From NCBI GenBank assembly GCA_033296885.1, contig MU863898.1:124001-188000 (forward strand): DNA of 64,000 bases, read 5' to 3'. A program made the translations under genes and the position numbers. The notes below the pieces were generated by a model, which was not told the origin of the DNA, did not search any database, and was given only the letters and a program-made list of their open reading frames with translations. Shown piece by piece: positions 16,762-26,659 of this stretch. Origin of the DNA: Triangularia verruculosa. Its lineage: Eukaryota; Ascomycota; Sordariomycetes; Sordariales; Podosporaceae. The stretch's first letter is position 1, and every line of letters starts with the position of its first letter.

Positions 16762-18725
16762 ATGACCATACACAAACCCCCCGTTCTTCTGGCCGCACTG
16801 GTCTGCGTCCAACTTGCCATAGCTCAGGACTATGTCGGCCCCAACTTCGAAAAATGCCAGAGACGTGTCGACCGCATCTTGAAGGGCGAGAGGAATGGAA
16901 TGGCATCAACAACGTGACCATTGAGCGGTACATGTACCGCGGCGCCGTTCGCGGCATGAACTCCGAATATGCGCGGACGTCAAGAGATAAATTCATCACC
17001 ATAACGACCGAAGGGTGCAGAGAGCTCTGTGAGAGCCCTGTTGACTTTTACTGGCACTCAGACATCACGACCACGCTGAGCATCATTTCCAACTGGATCC
17101 TGCCCATCATCGCATTACTTTCTGCTCTTCCGTACGACTCGCTGCACCGTAGGACGGCCGGGGCTCCGTGGTGGCAGACTAGGATCATGGGGACGCTTCG
17201 TGCCCTGCTCAACTGGGTCGGTTCCCCAGAGACAGCCCTCACCAACACCTTGTTCAACATCCATCAGATGCACAAGTGCCTGGCCGAAACAAAATCGTCA
17301 GGCCAGGGCATCTCAGGAAACGGGACGCTTCGGTCGCTGAAGATGGATGCTTACTATGTGCTTAGCTGCATGGGCCAGTTCAACATGTCCGAAGTAAGCA
17401 AGACTGAGTTTCTCGAGCCCCTCATCTACGCCCTGTTCAGGGGCTTCGTTCCCTTGGACGTTGGGGAGGCGGCTGCCCTTGCCCTGTCCACGACGTACCC
17501 GCCGCCCAACACCACGCCAGAGCAAAGGGAGCGATCCGAACAGGCCAAAATATGGACAAGCGAGCTTCTCCAGGAGATGGCCTTTCAACTGAGGATGCTG
17601 CGGCGTCGAGGAGTCTACCCATCCCTTGTCAATGTATTTCTCTTCTGTGTCGCCTACGCCATGGCCGTCGTCCTTGCTTTTAGCGACGTCGGCGAGAGAA
17701 CCACGGCACACGCCTTGGCCCTGGGTATTTTGGTCAGCTGGCTGCCGCTACTCGTCTTGTTTTCGATCCTTGACCGTAACCCCATGTCCGCCGATCGGAG
17801 CAGAAAGCTGATGTCTCGATGGTTGTGGAACGCTGATGCCATCCGTCGGTGGGAGAAATACTCGGGTATCCCCGCTTCGCAACTCACGCCGCCGCTGATC
17901 CCAACAGGAGGACACCCCCCATTGCCAGACTGGTGGACATGGAACAAAGAGGAAAACTTGCGTGCGTTGCAGCTGCAAAACGGGCCAATTCCTCTGTTTG
18001 ATCCTTTCCAGCAGTCGGTACGGTTTGACCCCTTCATCGGAGAATTCGTTGGGCAAGGGAGACAGATGGGCTACCACGGGCTGGCCCTCGCTGTTGTGCA
18101 CAGTGTGTATGATAGCCATGGGATTGATCGACGGATGAGGTCCATCCAGGATATCGTGGTCAGTACACGCAAGAAACTTCATGGAAGCCGACCTTGGGCG
18201 TGGTGGGGAACGGCCTTGGTTTCACTAACCATGGTTTGGCTCTTCGCCGGCATGGCCTTTATGATTTCATACAATACTCCTACTGTCGGTTTCGCCTGTC
18301 GATCAGGCTCATACACGATCTACGGTCTTCTCACCTTTGGCTCGTGGTTTTTATCGCTGTTGCCGTCGTACAAACATCCGAACAACTGGAGGAGAGCGGT
18401 AGCACATGTGTTTAACACCCTCGCTGTCCTCACCCTGATCCTCATCATTTTCGCTTCTTTTAGTGGAATTTTCAACAACTGCATATGCAAAGGGGCCCTG
18501 GCGGGATATCTGGATTTCGAAAACGCCGAGTTCTACAGGAACAAAGACCACTTCAATGTGTACACTTGGTGGATGGCCGGTGCGATAGTGGGAGCTTTGC
18601 CGATCACTCTCAGTCTTGGCTGGGCAGTCAGGCTGCTGATTCAACTGAAGCCTCTGTGGCAGGCTTCGGAGCAGCACAACCCGCATGTGCGCAACCCAGA
18701 AGTTGACATGATTTGGTTGATTTAG
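16762..18725 (+). CDS. Multi-pass membrane protein, frame broken near the N-terminus
   Basis: The ATG at 16762 opens with a good signal peptide (MTIHKPPVLLAALVCVQLAIA) and continues through NFEKCQRRVDRILKGE before running into a stop at 16915. The rest of the protein is in another frame from about 16893 to 18725: glycosylatable INNVTIERYMYRGAVRGM, then GCRELCE, then NWILPIIALLSALPYDSLH and several more membrane segments in the second half. The arrangement matches a fungus-specific multi-pass family of unknown function. The frames meet at a perfect 5-bp tandem duplication (16894-16903); without one copy the reading is continuous. Alternatives are a weak 59-nt intron at 16834-16892 or initiation at ATG 16854 without the signal peptide (623 residues). 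If the duplication is real and unspliced, this is a recent pseudogene. Confidence 0.65.
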
Positions 18726-18742
18726 TTGATTTAGTTGATTTT
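18715..18742 (+). repeat. TTGATTTAG tandem repeat over the stop codon
   Basis: The 9-bp unit is repeated about three times, the last copy degenerate. In the coding frame each full unit reads Leu-Ile-stop, so the gene ends in tandem stop codons. Confidence 0.6.
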
Positions 18743-18941
18743 GTCGTCTTTTTTATTATTGTTTGTCTTCTCCGAACCCCCTGAAAGACCACCAACAATT
18801 CTCCGTCGGTGCTACAGGTCTGGTCTTGGCACCACGCTGCTGCCTAAAATTGTCCGTGGTTTGTTTACATTGAATTCCCTCGCTCTTCTATCAACTACCT
18901 GTTCTTGAATTCCCACAGGCTCACATCCAGCCTCAGTCAGA

Positions 18942-20345
18942 ATGGCCCCGTGCAAACATGCAAACTTGTTCCTCGACGTGTCGCCAAACGCGGCCGAGGC
19001 TGGTTTCGCGCGTCCACCGGCCACCAAGAGAAGAGCAGCAACATATCCTGTTCCCAGCCGCGTACAGTCAGACACTGCTGAGAAAGAAGCCCACCGCCTC
19101 GCGGGAACTTTTCCGGGACCTTTGGTCTTGCCGGATGACTTGCTCTCCGTGTACCCCAAAGATCCCGACTCGGGCCAGACTGTCGGGCTGTGGAGCAGGT
19201 CCAAGCACCGCAACCGGCTCAACACGAACACTCCCAACACCATCCACGTCGCGGCACCGCCCTCGTACTCTTCCAAAATGAAACACGTCAAAAACTGGAT
19301 CATCCCTCTCACTGCCACCGAAGGAGAGCAAGACGTCACTCCTCCCAAACCAAAAGATCTGGCCGACTACCTGGCAGCTTATTACCACCCTCTACCAGTC
19401 AGGCAGACTCCCCACCTCAGTTGGGTCCCCTGGGAGCAGAAACCAGGCAGCGCCAAAGACGACCGGTACATCGGTCTCCAGCAGGACCAAAACGTCACCC
19501 GGATCCGCACCCGCCCCTGCCCGGACGGGGCGTATGAGCGGCAGCTGAACCTGAGCGACATCTTGGATGCGTTGCTGCATATGGTCGAGACTATCCGTCC
19601 TAGGTACGCACTGGTGATGATGCTCCACCACGACCTCTACGAAGATGAGGAGGATGACTTTTGCTGCGGCCGGGCCTACGGCGGGAGCAGGGTTTCGGTG
19701 GTGACGTCGAGCAGATATCACCCTGGACTGGATCATCACCAAGGTATCGAGAGGGCGCACATGTGGCCTGCGAGTCATTGTGTTAACTTTGTCAACAGGA
19801 TGTGCGGGATCCGGCCGTCAAAATCCAAGAAGAGGAAGGCTGTCGGTCCTGACGATGGGGTTTCCGGGGATGGGAAGGGGACGGCGATCAGGGCGGCGGT
19901 GGATGCCAGTACTGCTGCTCCTCCGCCGGAGAAGGACCTGGCTGGGCTGTGGTTTGGGCGGACGGCGCTGACCATCTCGCATGAGCTGGGGCATTGTTTT
20001 TGTTTGGGCCATTGCAATTATTATGCCTGTGCTATGCAGGGGACGGCGGGCATTGTCGAGGATGTGAGGCAGCCGCCTTACCTCTGCCCGGTTTGTCTGG
20101 AGAAGGTGATGTCCGGGTTTTTGGAAGTCCCGGAATATGCAAGGATTGGGAGGGATGCACTGGTACTGCAGAGATACGAGAAGCTGTATGAATTTTGCAC
20201 AGATAAGAAAAGGGCGGGTGTCAAGATGTTTGCGGGGTATGGAGCTTGGTTGGAAAAGAGGATCGACGCACTCAAAGCCAGCGAGGAGAAGAAGGAGGAG
20301 AAGAATTCGGCTTCATGTATTGATCTAACAAATGATAGCGAGTGA
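18942..20345 (+). CDS. Archaemetzincin-type zinc metalloprotease with C-terminal SIM-like tail
   Basis: An intronless frame of 467 residues. HELGHCFCLGHCNYYACAM at 347-365 matches the archaemetzincin signature HExxHxxGxxHCxxxxCxM: three zinc-binding His, the catalytic Glu and the characteristic Met. The second zinc pair, CPVC (382-385), follows at the expected distance. Family members (peptidase M54) are zinc-dependent aminopeptidase-like enzymes with poorly known substrates. An insertion with KSKKRKAVGPDDG lies before the active site and could be a nuclear localisation signal. The last residues, CIDLTNDSE, fit a SUMO-interacting motif: a hydrophobic core IDLT flanked by acidic and Ser residues. 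There is no signal peptide. A SUMO-linked nuclear protease is an inference from the tail. Confidence 0.88.
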   Translation: MAPCKHANLFLDVSPNAAEAGFARPPATKRRAATYPVPSRVQSDTAEKEAHRLAGTFPGPLVLPDDLLSVYPKDPDSGQTVGLWSRSKHRNRLNTNTPNTIHVAAPPSYSSKMKHVKNWIIPLTATEGEQDVTPPKPKDLADYLAAYYHPLPVRQTPHLSWVPWEQKPGSAKDDRYIGLQQDQNVTRIRTRPCPDGAYERQLNLSDILDALLHMVETIRPRYALVMMLHHDLYEDEEDDFCCGRAYGGSRVSVVTSSRYHPGLDHHQGIERAHMWPASHCVNFVNRMCGIRPSKSKKRKAVGPDDGVSGDGKGTAIRAAVDASTAAPPPEKDLAGLWFGRTALTISHELGHCFCLGHCNYYACAMQGTAGIVEDVRQPPYLCPVCLEKVMSGFLEVPEYARIGRDALVLQRYEKLYEFCTDKKRAGVKMFAGYGAWLEKRIDALKASEEKKEEKNSASCIDLTNDSE

Positions 20346-20378
20346 GGAGTTGGGTTGTGGTCTACATGATGCCACCTT

Positions 20379-21518
20379 TCAGGGTGTGAGGGCAATGATC
20401 TTGCCATAGTCGGTATTCTTCGCAGCAGCCTCCCACCCCTTATCAAGCTCGTCCAACTTGAACTTGCCGACAACCTCAGCCCCTGATTCCGGACCTACCC
20501 TGAGAACACCCGACTCGACCATTTTCACGATTTGCTGTGCATCAATCCTGTCGTACATGTATTGCCCCTTGATGGTCAAGCTCTTCCACACCACTGTTGC
20601 ATACGGTACGGCGAGACCCTCAGTAATTGTCCCCATGAGCGAGGCCCTCCCGTAATTCCTCAGTGCCTTGAAGCAGCTGCTCACATGGGTGCCTCCCGTC
20701 GCAGCCGCCGGGCTGATATCGATATAGGCATCCACCGGCCCCCAGCTCATCAACTTCTGGGTCTCGCCCTCTTCATCCCCCGTCATCGGCACAATCTGTA
20801 CCTTGCCCTTCGGATACGACCCTTGAATCCGTTTCAATACCTCGCCATTCCTCCCCATCGCAATCACCTGCCCAGCCCCCATGGCGATAGCAACCTCGAC
20901 AGCCGCACCACTGTACTGCCCCGTAGCAGGCGCAACAATAATCCTCTCCCCGGCCTGCAGTCCAATGCCCTTCAACCCTCCATAAGCAACAAGTTGGACC
21001 ATGATCTGCAGCAGATCCTCGATAGCATACCCCAGCCCACCCTTCTCCCTGGGCCCAAGAAGCCGCTCTTCGTCCAACGGCTCGACATTCTCCAGCGGGG
21101 CAAGCATGTACTCAGCCATTGCACCGTTCTTCCAGTTCCTTGCAATCCATTCCCTTGCCGGTGGGATTCCGCCGTCAAAAGTCCCCCAGACGGCTTGGAC
21201 CCCGTCCGGGTTGTCTCTGGCGCGGAGGAAAGGCTGGACCATGACCAGCTTTCCGACAGGGAGAGAAGTTGTGTCGGGACCGGGTTGGGCTACGCGGCCG
21301 ATGGCATACCCGCCGCCGGGGATGGCGTTGTCTGGGAGGGTGAATCCTGTGATGCCAGAGTAGGTTTTGTGAGACTTGTGAGTGATGTGAGTGGCGAGTA
21401 CGCGGATGAGGATGGAGCCAGCGACGACAGTGGGAAGGGGAACGGTTTGGAGGGTGATGTTGGGAGGGGAGGAGATGGTTGGGAGATGGAGAGCGCGCAT
21501 GTGGGTTGGGAGAGACAT
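20379..21518 (-). CDS. MDR-superfamily NAD(P)H-dependent oxidoreductase
   Basis: An intronless frame of 379 residues with the medium-chain dehydrogenase/reductase layout: an N-terminal GroES-like domain (GGGYAIGRVAQPG, about 69-81) and a Rossmann domain with VAPATGQYSGAAVEVAIAMG at about 194-213. The structural-zinc cysteines of classical alcohol dehydrogenases are absent, so it is more like zinc-independent quinone- or alkenal-reductase relatives. The substrate cannot be read from sequence. It ends 34 nt from the archaemetzincin stop (convergent) and is divergent from the Zn2Cys6 regulator across 640 bp, which makes that regulator a candidate for local control, unproven. Confidence 0.85.
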   Translation of the reverse strand: MSLPTHMRALHLPTISSPPNITLQTVPLPTVVAGSILIRVLATHITHKSHKTYSGITGFTLPDNAIPGGGYAIGRVAQPGPDTTSLPVGKLVMVQPFLRARDNPDGVQAVWGTFDGGIPPAREWIARNWKNGAMAEYMLAPLENVEPLDEERLLGPREKGGLGYAIEDLLQIMVQLVAYGGLKGIGLQAGERIIVAPATGQYSGAAVEVAIAMGAGQVIAMGRNGEVLKRIQGSYPKGKVQIVPMTGDEEGETQKLMSWGPVDAYIDISPAAATGGTHVSSCFKALRNYGRASLMGTITEGLAVPYATVVWKSLTIKGQYMYDRIDAQQIVKMVESGVLRVGPESGAEVVGKFKLDELDKGWEAAAKNTDYGKIIALTP

Positions 21519-22158
21519 TTTGACGAAGAGAATCTTTGGTAATCGGTTTGTGGTAAAATAAAAAGTATTGAAGGGAGCTGCTCAAGACACACTCTTTATA
21601 CGCCGTGTTGTGAGCTTGAAAGAGCTGCTCCATGGTTTAATTCGCCATCCTGATGCCCCAAATCGTATTCCCCAATCGTATCTAGTGACGGCCAGTATCG
21701 GCCAAAACCATTGTTCTCTGTCTTCCGTGCTCAGATCATCTCCATGCTGACTGCATCGTGGAATGAAGACTGCAACGAGATCATGTTGGCTCTCTCTGTG
21801 TAAGACGAAACCGGGATTAGCGTAATCTGGAATACGAATCAAGGTTAGCGTCCTGTTCACCAAACCAATCATCATGGCCCATTGGCCGTGCCGCTTTGCA
21901 TCCCCCCACGGCGAACGGGAAAGGTGAGGCCGATTCGAAATCAGAGCTTCTTGACTTCTTGACGTAAGCTGGTCTTTTGCATGGTTTCTCTCACTCTCTA
22001 CAACCTCTCTCGGACTTCAGAATACGATTTGAAGACCTCGCATATTTGTTTTGTTCGAGATACCGCTCTGTTTCAAGCAGTTCAGCCTCCGCCACTACTG
22101 GAGTTATCTCCGGCCTTACCGGCCCCACTACTCCGGCCAAGATCCGTTGAGCACCACC
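21519..22158. other. Divergent promoter region, oxidoreductase and regulator
   Basis: A 640-bp region between divergent start codons. No gene is supported in it. Confidence 0.6.
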
Positions 22159-23712
22159 ATGTCGAACACCACTCTCGCAGTAGGTGCCGGAGTTCGTAAA
22201 CGCAAAGCCCATACCAAGTCGCGTCGCGGATGTGTCAACTGCAAACTCCGTCACATCAAGGTACCTTGGGTCTCCTCTACCTACCTACCTCCTTGTCTTG
22301 CTTGATTGTCAGTTCTAACAGAGGAGCAGTGTGACGAATCAAAACCCATCTGCAATAACTGCACCACGTTCCGCGTCTCCTGCACCTACGACCGCGCCGT
22401 CAAGTCATCGGAAGCCCTCACTCTTCAGCCCTGGTCCGAACAGGTGTTTCCGCTGGCTGATGCCAAGAAGACCTATCTCATCAATGTCTCCCTCGCAAGC
22501 CTGTCTCTGAATCGCCACGTCTTGAGCATGCTTAACGACCACCTCCGGCAATCGGACCCCCAGGCCGTGAAGAATGGGCTTCTATTCAAGGACCAGCATC
22601 TGAAATATTTGAACCAATTTCACGAGAGGACAATTCTTTCACTCAAAATGAACCACAAGCTAGACTTGTACCGCAGGGAGAGTGTCAGGTTGGCTATTCA
22701 GGTGGGCTTTTGTCTTTGATTATGCTTCATTCTGTCCCCATCTCGAATCTAATGGGTCTCAGGAACCCTTTCTCTTCCATCTTGTTCTGACGGTAACCTT
22801 GATGCACGAGCGCATTGCTGCCTCGCCTCTCGCCCCGACTCAGGCTTCTGTCCAAGAACTCTACCACTACACCACTGGCTCCTCCCAACTGAACCAGCTA
22901 CTATGCAGCCACCCTTCAAAGCTAACCAGGTAAACCGGCTACACCATTACCCCGTTTCCACAATCAACTCTACCTTATTCATCATTCCCACTCGGGTGAA
23001 AGTCAGGTCAGACTAACAACACAACAGAGTCCAAAAAGACGCCATGTTCATGGGCGCCATCCTCCTCTCCTGCACCTCCTTCGCCCAGCTTGACCCTTCC
23101 CTCCCCCCGACCTCCCACTGGCCCTTCGTCTCCTCCCCCCACGACCTCGACTGGCTCAAGATCTGCACCGGCAAGCGGGAAGTCCAAAAGCTTGCCGACA
23201 CCGGCGCCGCCGACTCCGCCCTGAGAGACATCTACCCCGTCTTCTCGCTCTCCGGCCCCTCGGCAAAGGTGAATCTCCTTTCCGAACAGGAAGCCCTCGC
23301 GCAGCTGCCGGAATCGTTGAGGCGGTTGCTGAGGCTGGATCATGAGGGTGTATCTGCCAAGACGAACGCGTATTATGACATGGGCGTGGTGGTGGGACGG
23401 GTGCTGCCGCTGGAGATCACGGAGGAGAATTTACTGGGGTGTTTGGTGCTGGTGAGCCTTTTGCCGGCGAGGTTTAGGGAGATGCTGGAGGAAAAGGACG
23501 CGAAGGCGCTGCTACTGTTTGCGTGGTTTCATGCCAAGATTGGGCAGTTTGGGAGGTGGTGGACTTGGAGGAGGGCGATGGTGGAGGGGAGGGCAATTTT
23601 GGCGTACTTGGAGAGGTATTATGGGGGGTTGGTGAATGGGGACAAGGAGTTATTGGGTTATCCGAGGAGGTGGTGTGGGATGGAGGTGATGGTAAATGAG
23701 GGCATGACTTGA
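22159..23712 (+). CDS. Zn2Cys6 fungal transcription factor
   Basis: Four exons: 22159-22260, 22330-22701, 22763-22929 and 23028-23712 (introns 69, 61 and 98 nt), giving 441 residues. The binuclear zinc cluster is C25-x2-C28-x6-C35-x6-C42-x2-C45-x6-C52, reading RRGCVNCKLRHIK then CDESKPICNNC across the first intron. A basic stretch (RKRKAHTKSRR) precedes it and probably contributes to DNA binding and nuclear import. The remainder resembles the helical middle region of fungal-specific regulators: FLFHLVLTVTLMHERIA, then AMFMGAILLSCTSFAQL. Such proteins bind CGG-type half-sites and typically regulate metabolism; the target here is unknown. The gene is divergent from the MDR oxidoreductase. Confidence 0.88.
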
Positions 23713-24626
23713 TGGATGAAGCCAATGAAAGACGGGAGTGAGAGGTTAGATGTCAGTTCCAGAGGACCTTGTACAATGGTATCACCATGGCAAGTGGAAG
23801 TCTATGGCCAACGACAGCCCAGGTGTCCAATGTTGCTACACAACCACCTCATGTTTGAAGCATGTTCATTTCACCCTTGCATCAAAGCCATGCCTCCTCA
23901 TTCGACGATTAGAAATGAGCTTCAATCAGCTGAGACGGCGACCTACAAGGCTCTCTGAGGTCGGACGATATCGATGAGCGCCATCCTCCATGGCCTTCAA
24001 AAGCGGTCCTTTTACGGTTATACAGAGTATCAATCACCTTAGCATGCAGCCAATATTGATGAGATGATTAAGAAGAAAAAGGGTGTTTGCCTAGTCCCGG
24101 CCGTGTCCAACATGTCACAAAAGTCGCTGCCTTTCTCTGTGAACCCAAGGCTCGGGATACTGCATGGCCAGACCAGCTCCACCACATGAAGGCCTGCCAC
24201 TTAATCTGAAAAGGGGGCGGAATATGATGGCCAAGGCACACCAGACAGCCTATATAGATCGGAAAGTCGCATCTGATCAAGCATCAGAACCATGTTGTGG
24301 TTTCACCTCGATGGCTACCTAGGCAGTTCAGGACGCGATCTTGTGGCTTTGGGCATGTACGGCACGCCTCACTGGTATCAGCATTGACTGGCAGCAACTG
24401 GACGGTGCCTCCAAAACGAAATCAGCGTTGTTGTGAAGCCATAGTACCTAGGTATACGGTAGCCTACTTCCGGTTCACAACCAGAAAGGCGGTTCATGGT
24501 ACGACCCCAGAGTAAAACCAGACGAGTTGACCTGAACATAAAACCCGCCCGTCCAGTCTCCATGTCAGTCCCAGCAATGGACTCTCCCAAGCCATTCTCT
24601 GTCTTGATCTCCACGCTACAGCCACA
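23713..24626. other. Intergenic, 0.9 kb
   Basis: No gene is supported. It contains GTACCTAGGTATAC at about 24445, a near-perfect palindrome of the recurrent intergenic motif, and a TATATAG element near 24250. Confidence 0.5.
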
Positions 24627-25316
24627 ATGTCTTGTATAATCGGCGTCCTGGTGTCCTTGTTGCTCGCATTCAGCTTGTCAACCGCCATCAACATCCCTTC
24701 TCTTCAAGTTGGAAGCTGCCCAGACACAGGTGTCTATCCAAAAGGTCCCGATCACTGCCTAAGAGTCCCTCTCGACGACCCCTCTAGTCAGAAACTTCGT
24801 CGCGACGATATCCCAGACGGCATCTCCTCCATCGCCTCAGACATGAGCAGCATCCAAGCCGAGGCCGCAGACTTTATCGGCCAAGTCAGCCAGACCGGTT
24901 CCGACATTATCGCCTCCGCCACAGCTGCTGTCGACGGAGCTGGACAGACCGCTTCTCAAGTTATCGCCTCAGCATCATCTGCTGTGGACGGAGCCGTCGC
25001 CACAGCGTCTTCCTGGGTATCAGACACCTTCAATGAAACACAAAACGACGCAAATGATGCTGGGAAGGGCGCCCAAGACTGGCTGAACAGTGACACTAAT
25101 GGTATGAGTAACAAGGCACTGCTGGGGGTGGTCATTGCCGTGCCAGTTGTCGTTATTCTGGCCATGGTCTGGTTCTGTTGGTGAGTATCCTTTCATTTTG
25201 TGCGGAATGCCCTGACTAAACACTAATCTAACATTACTTCAAGGTGGTGTTGCAGAAGGAGGTGGATTGGTCGACAATCGGCGAAAAGGGGCACAATCAT
25301 GAATATCGAAAAGTGA
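24627..25316 (+). CDS. Single-pass surface protein with Ser/Ala-rich ectodomain
   Basis: Two exons, 24627-25180 and 25244-25316, with a 63-nt intron, give 208 residues. There is a clear signal peptide (about residues 1-20). The ectodomain has a dibasic site (LRRDD, about 58) and a Ser/Ala/Thr-rich region in which the motif (I/V)IASA-xx-AVDGA occurs twice (IIASATAAVDGA, VIASASSAVDGA). One transmembrane helix (LLGVVIAVPVVVILAMVWFCW, about 165-185) is followed by a short, strongly basic cytosolic tail rich in Cys and Arg. The topology is type I. Known relatives would be fungal cell-surface or wall-sensor-like proteins, but I cannot assign it to a named family. The exon-2 tail is needed to complete the stop-transfer signal. 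Confidence 0.75.
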
Positions 25317-25442
25317 ATGGTGGTACACGCGGCATTAAAGCAGGGGGACAGAAACGTTTTGTACTGGCGGTATTCAAAGTGAGCTTTATATGTGGTTAGG
25401 TAAAGTAGGTACCTAGAGATATATGCAATGGAAACTTAGCCT

Positions 25443-26042
25443 TCACAGAACCTGTGTGAAGCTCCCATCCTCCATTCCCATAGCCTCCCTAACCCTTGTC
25501 TCGACCTCCCTCTTTGTGTTCTCCAACTCCCCCTCCACATCCACGATCGACACATCCTTTTCATTCTCCCCCGGCTTCTCCAAGGCCTCAAACTGAGAAT
25601 CCACCAAGCCCTTCCCGGCAAAATGCCCCTTTCTGGTCTCCGCCCTCTTCTTCAAGGTCTCCGGTCTCGCAAGCAGCATTACGAACCTAATCCTGAGATC
25701 AGCCGCTTCCTGCCCACCTCGCCGCAAAATGTCTCGATAGTGTTTCTTCAGCGCCGAGCAAGTCATGATCAAGTGTCGAGACTCTCCTTCTTTGGGAGCT
25801 TGAGATTCGTGTTCGCGGAGGGCTTGCAGCCACCCCTCTCTGTCGGCATCGGTCAGCGGCTGGTTCTGCGACATCTTCTCGACAGAGGCGGCAGGGTGGA
25901 AAGAATCGCCTTCTAGAAACTTGAAGTTGAGCGATGAGGCGAGGGAGGCGGCGATGGTAGATTTTCCGCAGGCCGTGGGCCCGGTTATGAACCAGATCCA
26001 TCGGAGAGCTGGATGGCCGTTAGATGTGTTTTCGTGTGACAT
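25443..26042 (-). CDS. Gluconokinase
   Basis: An intronless frame of 199 residues, the usual length for GntK-type gluconate kinases. The P-loop GPTACGKST occupies residues 21-29. FLEGDSFHP and the segment NQPLTDADREGWLQ are the gluconate-binding and lid signatures of the family. MTCSALKKHYRDILR, with the conserved SALKxxYRDxLR element, follows, then the ARPE and KGHFAGKGLVDSQFEALEKP region. The enzyme phosphorylates D-gluconate with ATP to 6-phosphogluconate, feeding the pentose phosphate pathway in the cytosol. It is convergent with the surface-protein gene 126 bp away. Confidence 0.93.
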   Translation of the reverse strand: MSHENTSNGHPALRWIWFITGPTACGKSTIAASLASSLNFKFLEGDSFHPAASVEKMSQNQPLTDADREGWLQALREHESQAPKEGESRHLIMTCSALKKHYRDILRRGGQEAADLRIRFVMLLARPETLKKRAETRKGHFAGKGLVDSQFEALEKPGENEKDVSIVDVEGELENTKREVETRVREAMGMEDGSFTQVL

Positions 26043-26659
26043 GTCTTGCCTCGGGTATTTGTTGATTGGTTTCGGTGTTTTGTTTGATTAGGGGGTAAAA
26101 GGGGGCTTGGGCAGAAGTGCTTTAACTGCGGTGGAAATGGGGGTGCGATGGCAAAACAGCGTGAAAGCAAGTCAAGACTGGCAATAATCATTGACCAAAC
26201 AAGTCGGAAAGTTAAGATCGGATTTAAAACATTCCATTTGCTTTCATTAGGTATTTTCCCACGACTGCTCTTCCAGGGAGCTTCATCATGGTGAATGACG
26301 TCAAAAACCCACCGGGACCTGGTTCCTGGCAGCGAGATCTACAACTCCACAGAACCAATCATTCGGGTCACAGTTCTAACAAAGAGATCCCCTAACCCTT
26401 CAAACCGCCAAGGTGGGACCCGATGCCACAAAGAGTAAATCGTAGCAGTGGTTCCTGGGTGTCAAGGTTGGGTGGCAGTGCCATCTTGGCAACACGAGAT
26501 ATTTATTGCCCGCAAGGCATCTTGGCGTAAGCTTAAGGTGACCTACCTTACAAAAGCTCGTGACCACCCCGCATTTTTGAGATCAAAGATCAACGACAGC
26601 ACTTCCATAAACAGATAACTAACTCTAACTCCTATTCTTGACGTTCAAAACCAAACACC
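26043..26659. other. Intergenic, divergent promoter region
   Basis: A 617-bp gap between the divergent gluconokinase and PPxY-protein genes. No gene or recognisable RNA is seen. Confidence 0.6.

Noticed and set aside
20532..21542. 336-codon plus-strand open frame
   Set aside because: Antisense to the MDR oxidoreductase gene, with His/Pro/Leu-rich shadow composition.
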